64,000 bases of DNA, taken from the NCBI GenBank assembly GCA_958295835.1, contig OY282378.1:2815694-2879693 (forward strand). The letters are read 5' to 3'. A program made the position numbers and the translations under genes. Under the pieces are notes generated by a model. That model was not told the DNA's origin, searched no databases, and was given only the letters and a program-made list of their open reading frames with translations. Numbering within the stretch: position 1 is the first letter of the stretch; each line of letters opens with the position of its first letter. This DNA comes from an uncultured Gammaproteobacteria bacterium (lineage in GTDB: Bacteria; Pseudomonadota; Gammaproteobacteria; HK1). Positions 8,431-17,187 of this stretch are shown here, piece by piece.

Positions 8431-8520
8431 TCGAAGGTTGCTTCCCTTGGGGATTGTGCCGACAGCGTAGTGGAACGTACCGACAACGAGCAACCGGGGG
8501 CGGGGCGGCCACACCGCGCC

Positions 8521-8547
8521 CGATCCGTGACGCAAGCGTCAGGATCG
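8521..8547. promoter_or_regulatory. Inverted repeat in the dinJ-dctP divergent intergenic region
   Basis: CGATCC-G-TGACGC-AA-GCGTCA-GGATCG is a 12-bp arm inverted repeat with one bulged base. It sits 90 bp upstream of the dinJ start and about 170 bp upstream of dctP, so it may be a binding site for DinJ or for a transporter regulator. Confidence 0.4.
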
Positions 8548-8715
8548 CCCGGTGGAGGAAGATCGCGGGGATGCCGTCGGTCAGGTTCGCGGGGGCAGGG
8601 TCGGTCGGACAGGATCGGGACGCGCTGCCGAGGCGGTCTTGCGGGCCGGCGGTGGGCGGAAGTACCCTGCCGTGCGGTCGCCGCTCGGGTTGCGGAGGGT
8701 AGGCGGGGGAGGCCG

Positions 8716-9714
8716 ATGAAGCGGATTCCGATCGTCGCCGCCGTCCTGCTGGCGTTGGGCGGGGCCGCAGCCGCGCCGGAGGCGGGCGCCGCGAAGGAGC
8801 TGTCGCTCGCCTACTTCATGGGGCCGAAGCATCCCATGAACCGGGCCGTGTTCGCGCCGTTCGCGGAGAAGCTCGAACGGATCTCCGCCGGAGGGCTGAC
8901 CGTCAGGCAGTTTCCAGGCGGGGCGCTGAACTCGTCTCCGCCGCGGCAGTACTCGATCCTGCTCGACGGGGTCGCCGACGTCGTCTTCGCCCTGCCCGGC
9001 TACACCGGCGACCTGTTTCCGAAGACCAACGTGCTGTCCTATCCGGGGGTCTGCGAGACGGCGGCCTCATGCACCGACGCCTTGCAGCGCGCCCGGCCGG
9101 TCCTCGAGAAGGAGTTCCGGGCGAAGGTGCTGGCGCTGTGGTCCAACGTGCCTCCGGCGCTGCTCACCCGGGACAAACCGGTGCGCACCCTCGAGGACAT
9201 GAAGGGATTGAAGATCCGGGTGACTTCGAGGATCGACGTTCCGTTCATCGAAGCCCTCGGGGCGAGGGCGGTCATGCAGCCGGTCACGGTGGTTCACCAG
9301 AATCTGGCCAACGGGGTCATCGACGGCATCGCCATCGGCGCTTCGGGGATCGGGGCGTTCAAGCTGCAAGAGCCGGCGAGCTACCTCACCACCTGGCTTC
9401 CCATCTCCGGGGCGCCGTTCGTGCTGCTCATGAATCAGGGCGTCTACGATGCGCTTTCGGCGCAGGAGAAGGGCTGGGTCGACGCCGCCGCGGACGCCGC
9501 GCTCTCCGCGGGCGGAGGCGCCGGCTACGCGCGGGCGGCGGCCCGCGGGTTGCGGATTTCGGAAGAAGCCGGCGTGGAGATCATCGAGCTCCCGGACGCG
9601 GAGAAACGCCGCTTCGCGCGGGCGGTCGCCCCTGTCTACGAGGCGGCGATCGCGCAAAGCGCCGGCGGCGACATGACCGTCGGCGAGGTCATCGGGCTGC
9701 TCAAGGGCGAGTGA
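8716..9714 (+). CDS. dctP: TRAP transporter solute-binding protein
   Basis: Periplasmic binding protein of a tripartite ATP-independent transporter, 332 residues. A signal peptide is clear (MKRIPIVAAVLLALGGAAAA, cleavage near AGA-A). DctP landmarks include FAEKLERISAGGLTVRQFPGG, LEDMKGLKIRVTSR with the carboxylate-binding Arg, and GVIDGIAIGASG. GGGGGAGG precedes the ATG at 8716. The substrate is likely an organic acid but cannot be specified. Its stop originally overlapped the dctQ GTG; that junction is now duplicated 302 bp apart. A 150-bp fragment of this gene is repeated at 16739-16905. Confidence 0.9.
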   Translation: MKRIPIVAAVLLALGGAAAAPEAGAAKELSLAYFMGPKHPMNRAVFAPFAEKLERISAGGLTVRQFPGGALNSSPPRQYSILLDGVADVVFALPGYTGDLFPKTNVLSYPGVCETAASCTDALQRARPVLEKEFRAKVLALWSNVPPALLTRDKPVRTLEDMKGLKIRVTSRIDVPFIEALGARAVMQPVTVVHQNLANGVIDGIAIGASGIGAFKLQEPASYLTTWLPISGAPFVLLMNQGVYDALSAQEKGWVDAAADAALSAGGGAGYARAAARGLRISEEAGVEIIELPDAEKRRFARAVAPVYEAAIAQSAGGDMTVGEVIGLLKGE

Positions 9715-9774
9715 ACGATTCCGGCGGTTCAAGACAGGTCGGCACGGCGATTGGTCATATGAGCGGCGACCGCT

Positions 9775-9822
9775 GGTGCGGTCGCTTGGCGATTCCGCTA
9801 CGCGGAATCGCGGGTGCATCGA
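9775..9822. repeat. Hairpin repeat element, copy B
   Basis: Matches 3819-3866 in the opposite orientation. Core stem GCGATTCCGC (9789-9798) pairs perfectly with 9802-9811 around a TAC loop. It is part of the insert between the two copies of the dctP/dctQ junction. Confidence 0.55.
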
Positions 9823-9909
9823 CCAGCGTCGTGGGCGGGCGGGAAACAGTGTTGCTACATACAAGCGGGCCACGGTGACGGGTCCCCACGCTGTCGCGCA
9901 TGAAACATC

Positions 9910-9936
9910 GCTCCGGTTTGCTGCCGGAGCCGTTTT
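9910..9936 (+). terminator. Terminator-like hairpin between dctP and dctQ
   Basis: GCTCCGG-TTTGCTG-CCGGAGC followed by CGTTTT: a seven-pair GC stem with a short T-run. If functional it would reduce dctQM expression relative to dctP. Confidence 0.4.
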
Positions 9937-10012
9937 CGGCCCCCAACAATAGCGTCGTGAATTCAACAGGTTGCCGGATGTTACCTATGAGCATCGGGCT
10001 GCTCAGAGGCGA

Positions 10013-10570
10013 GTGAACGGTTCCGACCGGCCTCGGGCCGGCTCCCGGCCGGCCGAACGGGCGCTCGCCGCGCTGATGAGCGCGTTCGCGGCCGTCGGCG
10101 GCATCGCGCTCGCGGTCCTGGTGGGATTCACCGTCGTCGCCGTGTTCTGGCGCTACGCGCTGAACGATCCGATATTCGGAGTCGAAGACGTCTCCACCAT
10201 GACGCTGACGATCGTGGTGTCGGCGGCGATCGCCTGCGGAGCGCAGCGGGGCTCGCACCTGAGCGTTGACGTCATCGGGACGTTCGCCGGTCCGCGCGTC
10301 ACCCGAGTGACCGACGCGGTGGCCCGGCTGCTGAGCCTGGCCGCGGTCACGGCCGCCGCCGGCGCCCTGTTCGTCAAGGGAAGCTGCGGTCTTCCATGCG
10401 GCGCGGTCACCGGCAGCATGTCGATCGTCCACACGCCGTTCTACTACGCGCTCGGGGCGGCGCTGGCCGCCTATGCGCTGCTCCTGGCGAGCCGGCTGCT
10501 CGCGGACCTCGCGGACTTTGCGCACGGGAGCCACGGCGGCTCCGACGGTCCCGACGAACCGGGCGATTGA
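10013..10570 (+). CDS. dctQ: TRAP transporter small membrane subunit
   Basis: Four-helix DctQ subunit, 185 residues: hydrophobic segments ALMSAFAAVGGIALAVLVGF, the motif FWRYALNDPIFGVEDVS, LTIVVSAAIACGAQRGSHLSVD and two C-terminal helices. The GTG at 10013 is preferred because the same GTG overlaps a copy of the dctP end and marks the conserved junction; an upstream ATG at 9971 would add 14 residues derived from the inserted DNA. dctM starts at the TGATG overlap. Confidence 0.85.
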   Translation: MNGSDRPRAGSRPAERALAALMSAFAAVGGIALAVLVGFTVVAVFWRYALNDPIFGVEDVSTMTLTIVVSAAIACGAQRGSHLSVDVIGTFAGPRVTRVTDAVARLLSLAAVTAAAGALFVKGSCGLPCGAVTGSMSIVHTPFYYALGAALAAYALLLASRLLADLADFAHGSHGGSDGPDEPGD

Positions 10571-11874
10571 TGGACGGGGCGGCGATCGCCGTTCTGGGCT
10601 TCGGCGCCCTCCTCGTTCTGCTCTTCATCCGGGTGCCCGTGGGCCTCGCGATGCTGCTCGTCAGCGTGCCCGGAATCGCCCTGATCCGGCCGGCCGCGGT
10701 GGCGCCGGTGCTGGCGGGCGAGATCTTCGCGGTTTCCTCGAACTACTCCCTCACCATACTTCCGATGTTCATGTTGATGGGCAATCTGGCGGTGGTCTCC
10801 GGAATGAGCCGGGACCTCTACGCGGCGGCGAACGCCTGGCTGGGCCACTTCCGGGGCGGTCTGGCGTCGGCGTCGATCGTCGGCTGCGCGGGGTTCTCGG
10901 CGTTGTCGGGATCGTCGCTCGCCTCGGCGCTGACCATGGGCCGCGTGTCCCTTCCCGAAATGCGGCGCTTCGGGTACGAAGATTCCCTGGCGACCGGTGC
11001 GATCGCCGCCGGCGGGACGCTCGGCATCCTGATCCCGCCCTCGATCGGATTCGTGGTGTACGCGATCCTGACCGAGGAAAGCATAGGACGCCTGTTCGTG
11101 GCCGGCGTGCTGCCCGGGATTCTGCTCACCCTCCTCTTCGTGCTCACCGTCCGCATCGTCGTGGCCCGCCGCCCGGCCCGGGCGCCCCGCTCCGGGGAGC
11201 CGGCCTCCTGGCCGGCACGCTTCACGGCCTTGGCGAGGGCGGCCTGGATCGCCGGCATCATCGTGGCCACGATCGGCGGAATCTACGCGGGCGTCTTTTC
11301 GGCCGTGGAGGCCGCCGGAGTGGGGACGTTCATGACCTTCGTCGCCGCCGCCGCGCGGCGGACGCTGACGTTGCGGGCCGTCGCGGACGTTCTCACCTCG
11401 ACCTTGCGGGCGACGGGCACCGCCTTTCTCATTCTCTTCGGCGCATTCGTGTTCAAGACCTTCATCGGATTCACCGAAATCATGTTCACCGTGTCCGGCT
11501 GGGTCGCAGAGCAGGGGTTCTCGGGGTTTCAGGTGGCCCTGGCCGTGCTGGCCGCATTCGTGGTGCTCGGTGCCGTCCTGGAGGGCTTCGCGATTCTGGT
11601 GCTGGCCATTCCCCTGGTGCAGCCGATCCTGGAGCCGCTCGGCGTCGACATGATCTGGTTCGGCGTGCTGACCGTGATCACCCTGGAGATGGGCCTGATT
11701 TCGCCGCCGGTCGGAATCAACGTGTTCGTGGTCAAGGGCATCGCCCGGGACGTGCCGCTCAACACCATATACCGCGGTATCCTGCCGTTCTGGCTGGCGA
11801 TGTTCGCGGCGGCGGCGCTGATCGCCTTCGTTCCGGGGATCGCGACGTTCCTGCCGAACGCGATGTACGGATGA
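10570..11874 (+). CDS. dctM: TRAP transporter large membrane subunit
   Basis: Sodium-coupled large permease, 434 residues with about 12 hydrophobic segments. Typical DctM stretches are GFSALSGSSLASALTMG, GAIAAGGTLGILIPPSIGFV, EAAGVGTF and LEMGLISPPVGINVFV. The ATG overlaps the dctQ stop by one base (TGATG). No further gene of the operon follows; the next 500 bp are non-coding. A 25-bp piece of the dctM end recurs at 16906-16930. Confidence 0.92.
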   Translation: MDGAAIAVLGFGALLVLLFIRVPVGLAMLLVSVPGIALIRPAAVAPVLAGEIFAVSSNYSLTILPMFMLMGNLAVVSGMSRDLYAAANAWLGHFRGGLASASIVGCAGFSALSGSSLASALTMGRVSLPEMRRFGYEDSLATGAIAAGGTLGILIPPSIGFVVYAILTEESIGRLFVAGVLPGILLTLLFVLTVRIVVARRPARAPRSGEPASWPARFTALARAAWIAGIIVATIGGIYAGVFSAVEAAGVGTFMTFVAAAARRTLTLRAVADVLTSTLRATGTAFLILFGAFVFKTFIGFTEIMFTVSGWVAEQGFSGFQVALAVLAAFVVLGAVLEGFAILVLAIPLVQPILEPLGVDMIWFGVLTVITLEMGLISPPVGINVFVVKGIARDVPLNTIYRGILPFWLAMFAAAALIAFVPGIATFLPNAMYG

Positions 11875-12398
11875 CGCGCCCGATGAGACCCCAACCCGGC
11901 GGAGCCAGAACCCAGCGCCGGTTGTGAACCCGGGATCAGCGCGTCCTGACGCACGCGGGCGATCCCGCCCACCTTGCCATGTGGCGGACCTCCGGTGACG
12001 GGCCTTCGATCCGCGCTTGCGGGCGGGGCGCCCGTGTTCCCAGGAATGGCATGGATTCCCGCTTGCGCGGGAATGACGTGGTAGGCGGTGGGCCGGCGCC
12101 CGTGGCTCGGCAGGGATTCCCGCCCCGCTTTCGCGAGGACCAGCTTGCGCGGGAATGACGTAATCCCCAGTCACCGCCGCCCTCATTCCTACGACCGCCG
12201 CCGTCATTCCCGCGCAAGCGGGAATCCATCTCGGCCAATATCATCCGCACCGAAGGCGAAGGTCCGGCCAGCATGAAATCACCCGGCAGGTATATCCGTG
12301 ACGATTGGAAAGACGGCTCATGGCTGTCATACTCGTTCGTTCCCGCATCTGTTTGACCAGACCCCACGAAGGGGCCGTTCTCCCGCGGAGGATTGACA
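11875..12398. repeat. Gene-free stretch with REP-like GC palindromes
   Basis: Between dctM and McrB system 2. It carries three copies of a short palindromic repeat of the GGATTCCCGC-NNGC-GCGGGAATGAC type (about 12052-12076, 12140-12163, and inverted at 12203-12229). Related copies are at 22750-22895. No credible gene is seen. Confidence 0.6.
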
Positions 12399-14507
12399 AT
12401 GGTCGACTACACTTGGGTGGCGTGGTTCAAGGAATTGGCCGCCACGATCGCCAGGAATGGAGAACGCGACCTGGCCGAAAAGGCAAAGGTCGTGGATTGG
12501 AAGAAGGACAGCGTTCCGCTCCTGAATTACGGAGACGAGAACATCGATCCGATGTCGTTCCTCTACTTCCTGGCGCAAAAAAAGACCAAGAACCAGTACG
12601 AGGGCGTCTTCGGGAGCGTCCACGAGGTGTTTGGCATCACTTCGGATTTTCCCGAAACTCAGCCTTTCATCCCTGCACCACCAGGGCGAGCCCCAGCGTT
12701 GTTCCACGACGGGGAGTCGTTCGATCCAGATTTGCTCTGGCGCCTGTTCAGACAGGTGGAGCCAAGCAACGAGACGCCCACTATCCAACCTGAAGACTTC
12801 AAAGCTGCTTTGAATATCCGCATGGTTGGCGTGAAAAAACTGACGCAGACGTTGTTCCTCGCGAATCCGAGCTATTTTCTTCCTGCGGACCACACTAGCA
12901 CCATCCTGCCTCAACTGGAACTTCATGGCGAGGTCGAAAACTACGAAGGCTACGTCACTAGGATGGATGCCATCAAACGCCTGTTCCCGGGGTGTGAGCC
13001 TTATGAAATCAACACCTTCCTCGACATCCAGGCAAAAGAGAATCCCCTCATCACCAAGGAGACCAGTTTTTTCCAGATCAGCACCAATGTCTACAATGAC
13101 GGAACCGACTACTGGGAACAAACCGAGCAGACCGATGTCGACGAGTATCTATTCTTCAAAGAGAACAACTACGTGTACACGGCCGTACCAGGAACAGATC
13201 GGATAACCTATCCGCTGACTGAGCCCGAGCGGGGCGACATCATTCTGGTTCGCACCGGCATGCAGCAAGGGCGTGCCATAGGGGTGGTGGCAAAGAACGA
13301 ATACGCTCCGGGCGGGTGGAACGAAGATGCAGTCATCTACGTCCACTGGATTAACAAAGCGACCGCTCACGTCGAGATGGGGCGCCTGCGCGGATTCAGC
13401 AACGTGGGAGAGCCGACACGCTCGGCGTTCCACAACACCGAAGCCTACAAGGACTCCTTCGAGTTGATTGATCGGTGGATCGGGGACGGCGGCGTTGAAC
13501 CACAGCCCGATCCCGAGCCCCCGGCCGAGGAACCCGACACGTCGTTCCCACTGAACACCATCCTGTTCGGACCTCCGGGCACCGGCAAGACATGGGAAGC
13601 GGTTTCCCATGCCGTGGCGATCGTGAACAACGAAGATCACGCGGAACTTGCCCAAGCGAAGAACAGGAAAAAAGTCAAGGAATGCTTTGAAGAACTCAGG
13701 AAGAAAGAACGGGTCGAATTCGTCACGTTCCATCAGAACTACACCTACGAGGATTTCATCGAAGGCATCGTGCCGATCTTGGACGAGGATGACCTCCGTT
13801 ATGAACTACGCACCGGCGTCTTCAAGCAGATATCTTCACACGCAGCCAAGCACCGGAACGAACGGCACGTTCTGATCATCGACGAGATCAACCGGGGCAA
13901 CATCGCCAAGATATTCGGAGAGCTCATCACCCTGATCGAGCCGACCAAACGATCAGGCGGCGAAGATGAGGCGGTGGTGACGCTCCCCTACTCTCAGGAG
14001 CCGTTCAGCGTCCCGGGCAATCTGTACCTCGTCGGGACGATGAATACCGCGGACCGGGGCATCGCGCTCCTGGATACGGCCCTGCGGCGACGTTTCGACT
14101 TCATCGAGATGATGCCGGACGTGAGCCTCGTTGCAAAGGACATCGAGGGTGTTGACGGCCAAACCATGTTGAAGGCCGTGAACGAGCGCATCACGGTCTA
14201 CCTGGGTCGTGAGCACCAGATCGGCCATACCTACCTTATCGGTGTACGGACGATCGACCGTCTCGCAGAAGTCTTCCAACGCCGTATCGTGCCACTTCTG
14301 CAGGAGTACTTCTACGACGACTGGGCGAAAATCCGGAGAGTGTTGAACGAGAATCCGTTCATCATACGCGAGCGCGAGACCTCGATCCGGGATGCCCCCT
14401 CGGAGCGGCCCGTGTTCGAGTTGCTTGCGCAGAACGACGGCAAATGGAAGCAAGCCGAAAGTTACCGGCGAATCTACGCCGGCGAACAAGCCGAAGACCC
14501 CGATTGA
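12399..14507 (+). CDS. mcrB: McrB-like AAA+ GTPase, McrBC system 2
   Basis: 702-residue motor of a second type IV restriction system, unrelated in its N-terminus to system 1. AAA+ motifs: FGPPGTGKTWEA, then EFVTFHQNYTYEDFIEG, Walker B HVLIIDEINRGNIAKIFGEL and GTMNTADRGIALLDTALRRRF, where NTADR is the McrB guanine-recognition signature. The N-terminal 390 residues include a helix-rich region and a possible small beta barrel (RGDIILVRTGMQQGRAIGVV) likely to read modified DNA. GGAGG at 12387-12391 supports the ATG at 12399. mcrC follows with a one-base gap. Confidence 0.85.
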   Translation: MVDYTWVAWFKELAATIARNGERDLAEKAKVVDWKKDSVPLLNYGDENIDPMSFLYFLAQKKTKNQYEGVFGSVHEVFGITSDFPETQPFIPAPPGRAPALFHDGESFDPDLLWRLFRQVEPSNETPTIQPEDFKAALNIRMVGVKKLTQTLFLANPSYFLPADHTSTILPQLELHGEVENYEGYVTRMDAIKRLFPGCEPYEINTFLDIQAKENPLITKETSFFQISTNVYNDGTDYWEQTEQTDVDEYLFFKENNYVYTAVPGTDRITYPLTEPERGDIILVRTGMQQGRAIGVVAKNEYAPGGWNEDAVIYVHWINKATAHVEMGRLRGFSNVGEPTRSAFHNTEAYKDSFELIDRWIGDGGVEPQPDPEPPAEEPDTSFPLNTILFGPPGTGKTWEAVSHAVAIVNNEDHAELAQAKNRKKVKECFEELRKKERVEFVTFHQNYTYEDFIEGIVPILDEDDLRYELRTGVFKQISSHAAKHRNERHVLIIDEINRGNIAKIFGELITLIEPTKRSGGEDEAVVTLPYSQEPFSVPGNLYLVGTMNTADRGIALLDTALRRRFDFIEMMPDVSLVAKDIEGVDGQTMLKAVNERITVYLGREHQIGHTYLIGVRTIDRLAEVFQRRIVPLLQEYFYDDWAKIRRVLNENPFIIRERETSIRDAPSERPVFELLAQNDGKWKQAESYRRIYAGEQAEDPD

Positions 14508-14508
14508 C

Positions 14509-15759
14509 ATGCCGGTTTTCAGGGAACACGAACGGCTTTCAGGTCTCGACGATACGGAGTACGCGGACCTCAAGGACTTCGCGCTGGCCAATCAGACGGA
14601 TCAGCAGGGCAAGTACCGCCCCGTGCTGACGCTCAGGAACGGGCGGCTCCACACCGGGAACTACGTGGGTGTCATCGAGACCCAACGCGGCACCGTGCTC
14701 GAGATTCTGCCGAAGGTGGAACTCGTTGCCGGCGACGAGAAGCGCACCCGGCAGGTGTTTCTCAAGATGCTGCGGACCTACCGGGACCTCCGCGCCGCGC
14801 AATTCAACGAGACCGGCATCGCCGAGCTCCGCCATTTCAACATGCTCGACGTGTTCGTCAGACTGTTCCTGACCAATCTGGCGCTGCTCACGCAACGCGG
14901 GCTCGCTCGCCACTACAACAGCGTCGAGGACAATCTTCCCCGGCTTCGGGGGCGCATCCGGTTCCGAGAGCACATTCGCAGGAACGTGGCGAACCGCGCC
15001 CGCTTCTACGTCGCCTTCGACGAGTTCACGGCGGACCGCCCCGTGAACCGGCTGATCCACAGCGCCATCCACAAGCTCCGGCCGATCACCCACCCCGGCA
15101 ATCAGCAACTGCTCCATCAGCTTCGCATCTGTTTTTCCGAGGTGCCCCGATCGGAACGGCCGGAGGTGGACTGGGAACGCCATCGGATCGACCGGTCGAT
15201 GCGGCATTACGACGCGGTGATGGCCTGGGTGGGTCTGTTCCTGTTCAATCACGGCTTGGCGACGTTCTCCGGCAAAAAGCACGTGAACCATGCGCTGCTG
15301 TTCCCGATGGAGGAGGTCTTCGAGGATTACGTGGCCGATGGCTTCAGACGCCATCAGCGTGACTACCACGTCAGAACACAAGGGCCGCAGAAAGCGTTTG
15401 CCCGCATCGGCAAAGCGGATGCCTTCCACATGAAGCCGGACATCGCCCTCGTTCGATCAGGCAAAGTGCGGTTCGTGCTCGACGCCAAGTGGAAGAGAAT
15501 CAACGGCGATAGCACGGATCCGAAGCACGGGATCAGCCAGAGCGACGTTTACCAACTATACAGCTACGGCAGGAAGTTCGGCTGCGCCAAGGTGGCGTTG
15601 CTGTACCCGAGGACGCCCGAATTCCGTTCGCCTCTGCGGTACGAGTTCAATGACAAAGTGGGCGACCAGCAGGGGCTGGAGCTGTTCTGCTTTCCGTTCG
15701 ACGTCGTGCGGCCCGATGAAAGCATCCGCGAGATCATGCGCTGGCTGGCCAGCCGATAA
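14509..15759 (+). CDS. mcrC: McrC-like nuclease subunit, McrBC system 2
   Basis: 416 residues. The N-terminal beta domain reads NGRLHTGNYVGVIETQRG and VLEILPKVEL, typical for McrC, followed by LRTYRDL and the PD-(D/E)XK nuclease: MKPDIALVRSGKVRFVLDAKWKRI (Asp, Asp-x-Lys). The ATG lies one base after the mcrB TGA, so the pair is translationally coupled. Longer than the system 1 McrC and clearly from another subfamily, so the two systems are not recent duplicates. Confidence 0.88.
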   Translation: MPVFREHERLSGLDDTEYADLKDFALANQTDQQGKYRPVLTLRNGRLHTGNYVGVIETQRGTVLEILPKVELVAGDEKRTRQVFLKMLRTYRDLRAAQFNETGIAELRHFNMLDVFVRLFLTNLALLTQRGLARHYNSVEDNLPRLRGRIRFREHIRRNVANRARFYVAFDEFTADRPVNRLIHSAIHKLRPITHPGNQQLLHQLRICFSEVPRSERPEVDWERHRIDRSMRHYDAVMAWVGLFLFNHGLATFSGKKHVNHALLFPMEEVFEDYVADGFRRHQRDYHVRTQGPQKAFARIGKADAFHMKPDIALVRSGKVRFVLDAKWKRINGDSTDPKHGISQSDVYQLYSYGRKFGCAKVALLYPRTPEFRSPLRYEFNDKVGDQQGLELFCFPFDVVRPDESIREIMRWLASR

Positions 15760-15852
15760 CGGCGTTCGCGAAACGTGCGGGGCCGCCTTGCCCTGGCCAT
15801 CTACCCGGAGCGGCGGATGGCTCTGCCGGTCCTCGCTGACGGCAACACGAAC

Positions 15853-16227
15853 TCATTCGGCAACACGCCGTAAAGAGTCGAAATCATCGTCCGTCGATTC
15901 CAGGCCGGCACCGTGGTGTCGGGCGCAGGCCATGATGACGACATCGGTCGCGGGAACGGTGACGCCTCGGGCACGAGCACGCCGGGCGAGTTCGTATGCG
16001 GCGCACCAGACGTCGTCGTCGATCGGCAGGCTCGGTAGCACCCGTGCGAAGTCGTACAGCACCCGCTTTTCCCGTTCGCCGCGCGCACCGTTCCACAACT
16101 CCAGTTGAACGATCGGGCGCCAGCAGGCATCCCCGGCTCTCAGCGCCGCTTCGACACGGCCACGGGCGGTCAGGTCACCATCCGGACGCAGCAGATGCAT
16201 CCATGACGATGTATCGACCAGGATCAA
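15853..16227 (-). CDS. vapC: VapC-type PIN-domain toxin 2
   Basis: 124-residue PIN-domain ribonuclease: MILVDTSSWMHLLRP gives the first catalytic Asp, IVQLELWNGARG the Glu, TVPATDVVIMACARHHG the third Asp, and LESTDDDFDSL the last acidic position. Follows its antitoxin gene by seven bases. All four acidic residues are present, so activity is plausible. Confidence 0.85.
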   Translation of the reverse strand: MILVDTSSWMHLLRPDGDLTARGRVEAALRAGDACWRPIVQLELWNGARGEREKRVLYDFARVLPSLPIDDDVWCAAYELARRARARGVTVPATDVVIMACARHHGAGLESTDDDFDSLRRVAE

Positions 16228-16234
16228 CGCACCG

Positions 16235-16438
16235 TCACCCCCGCCGACGTTGCGCCTGAAGTTCCTCCACCGTCATCAGATCCGTGCAGGTGCCGGCGTA
16301 TTTCATGAGCTCCGTCATGCGGCGGCGCCGGTTGAAATCGGCGACGGCCGTCACCACGGCTTCGCGTTTGGTTTTCGCGTGGGTGAAGCGCATGGCATCC
16401 GAAAGCTCGCTGTCTGGAATATCGATTGTCGTTTTCAT
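16235..16438 (-). CDS. vapB: VapB-type antitoxin 2
   Basis: 67-residue antitoxin, MKTTIDIPDSELSDAMRFT then TKREAVVTAVADFNRRRRM, the ribbon-helix-helix type (DUF2191-like) often paired with PIN toxins. The ATG at 16438 is chosen because MKTTIDIPD is the family start; the longer frame to 16486 is not conserved. Same strand and immediately upstream of vapC2. Confidence 0.8.
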   Translation of the reverse strand: MKTTIDIPDSELSDAMRFTHAKTKREAVVTAVADFNRRRRMTELMKYAGTCTDLMTVEELQAQRRRG

Positions 16439-16542
16439 GAAGCCGATGTAACAGATGCCTGCTCCGAAAGCGATCAGGATTCGCATCGCCCGGTACAGGT
16501 CGCATATTCCTCAAACGGAGTCGGGTCGCAACTCCTTTTGCG

Positions 16543-16738
16543 AAGGCCACCGTCATGTGACACGGTCGCCGGGCCGCACCTGCCGATGCCGGACCTGGCG
16601 ATGGAGTGAACGAACGGGAAGCCGGGGGTATCCGCCGCGTCCTCCCACACCTCGTCCTCGGCGTAGCTGGCCGGAAGGGGCCGATCATCGGCGAGCAGCT
16701 CCACTACGCGGGACAGCGTGTCCCTGACATGCGGGCGG
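16543..16738 (-). pseudogene. Relic copy of the truncated yafQ gene
   Basis: Base-for-base similar to 7895-8070, including the foreign tail that replaced the YafQ C-terminus (residues DAADTPGFPFVHSI). It contains RDTLSRVVELLADDRPLPASY but not the YafQ start. A 15-bp internal insertion separates the copies. The join to the dctP fragment at about 16738 is abrupt. Confidence 0.7.
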
Positions 16739-16930
16739 GGCGCTGAACTCGTCTCCGCCACGGCAGTGCTCGATCCTGCTCGACGGGGTCGCCGAACGTC
16801 GTCTTCGCCCGGCCCGGCTACACCGGCGACCTGTTTCCGAAGACCAACGTGCTGTCCTGTCCGGGAGTCTGCGAGACGGCGGCCTCGTGCACCGACGCGT
16901 TGTACGGACGACGCGCCCGATGAGATCCTC
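16739..16930 (+). pseudogene. Relic of dctP joined to the end of dctM
   Basis: 16742-16905 repeats 8926-9082 of dctP (GGCGCTGAACTCGTCTCCGC, then CTACACCGGCGACCTGTTTC) with scattered changes, and 16906-16930 repeats the dctM 3' end at 11865-11890 (ACGCGCCCGATGAGA). So a duplicate of the yafQ-dctPQM segment has lost two blocks of about 0.85 kb and 2.8 kb. It cannot code for a transporter. Confidence 0.8.
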
Positions 16931-17187
16931 CCCTTCGACCCCGCTGTACGGCGTCCGCTCCGGGAACCCGCAATCCGGCGCCCGCTCCGAGGCGGGCGCG
17001 GTGCGTCCGAGCGGGTCTGCCCGGAACCTCCACCGGCCCATCGGCTTTCGTGCCATCATCCTCATGCCCGAAATCATCCTCGTCCTCGCGGCGGCTCCCC
17101 ATCCCCGCTCCGCCGTCCGGGTTCCCCGTGGGGTGGTGCAGCGACGCGCGCCATGAACGGCCGGCACAGAAGGAGGCTCTTCCCGAA

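Larger units (their letters stand above)
9690..10025 (+). repeat. Duplicated dctP-stop/dctQ-start junction flanking a 268-bp insert
   Basis: 34 bp at 9690-9723 (CATCGGGCTGCTCA...) recur at 9992-10025 with four differences. Each copy contains the same GAGTGAACG, in which the dctP TGA overlaps the dctQ GTG. The insert between holds a hairpin repeat (9775-9822) and a terminator-like hairpin (9910-9936), so it may have uncoupled the two genes. Confidence 0.75.

Noticed and set aside
10471..12207. 578-codon minus-strand frame opposite dctQM
   Set aside because: Arg/Gly/His-rich antisense of two clear membrane-protein genes.
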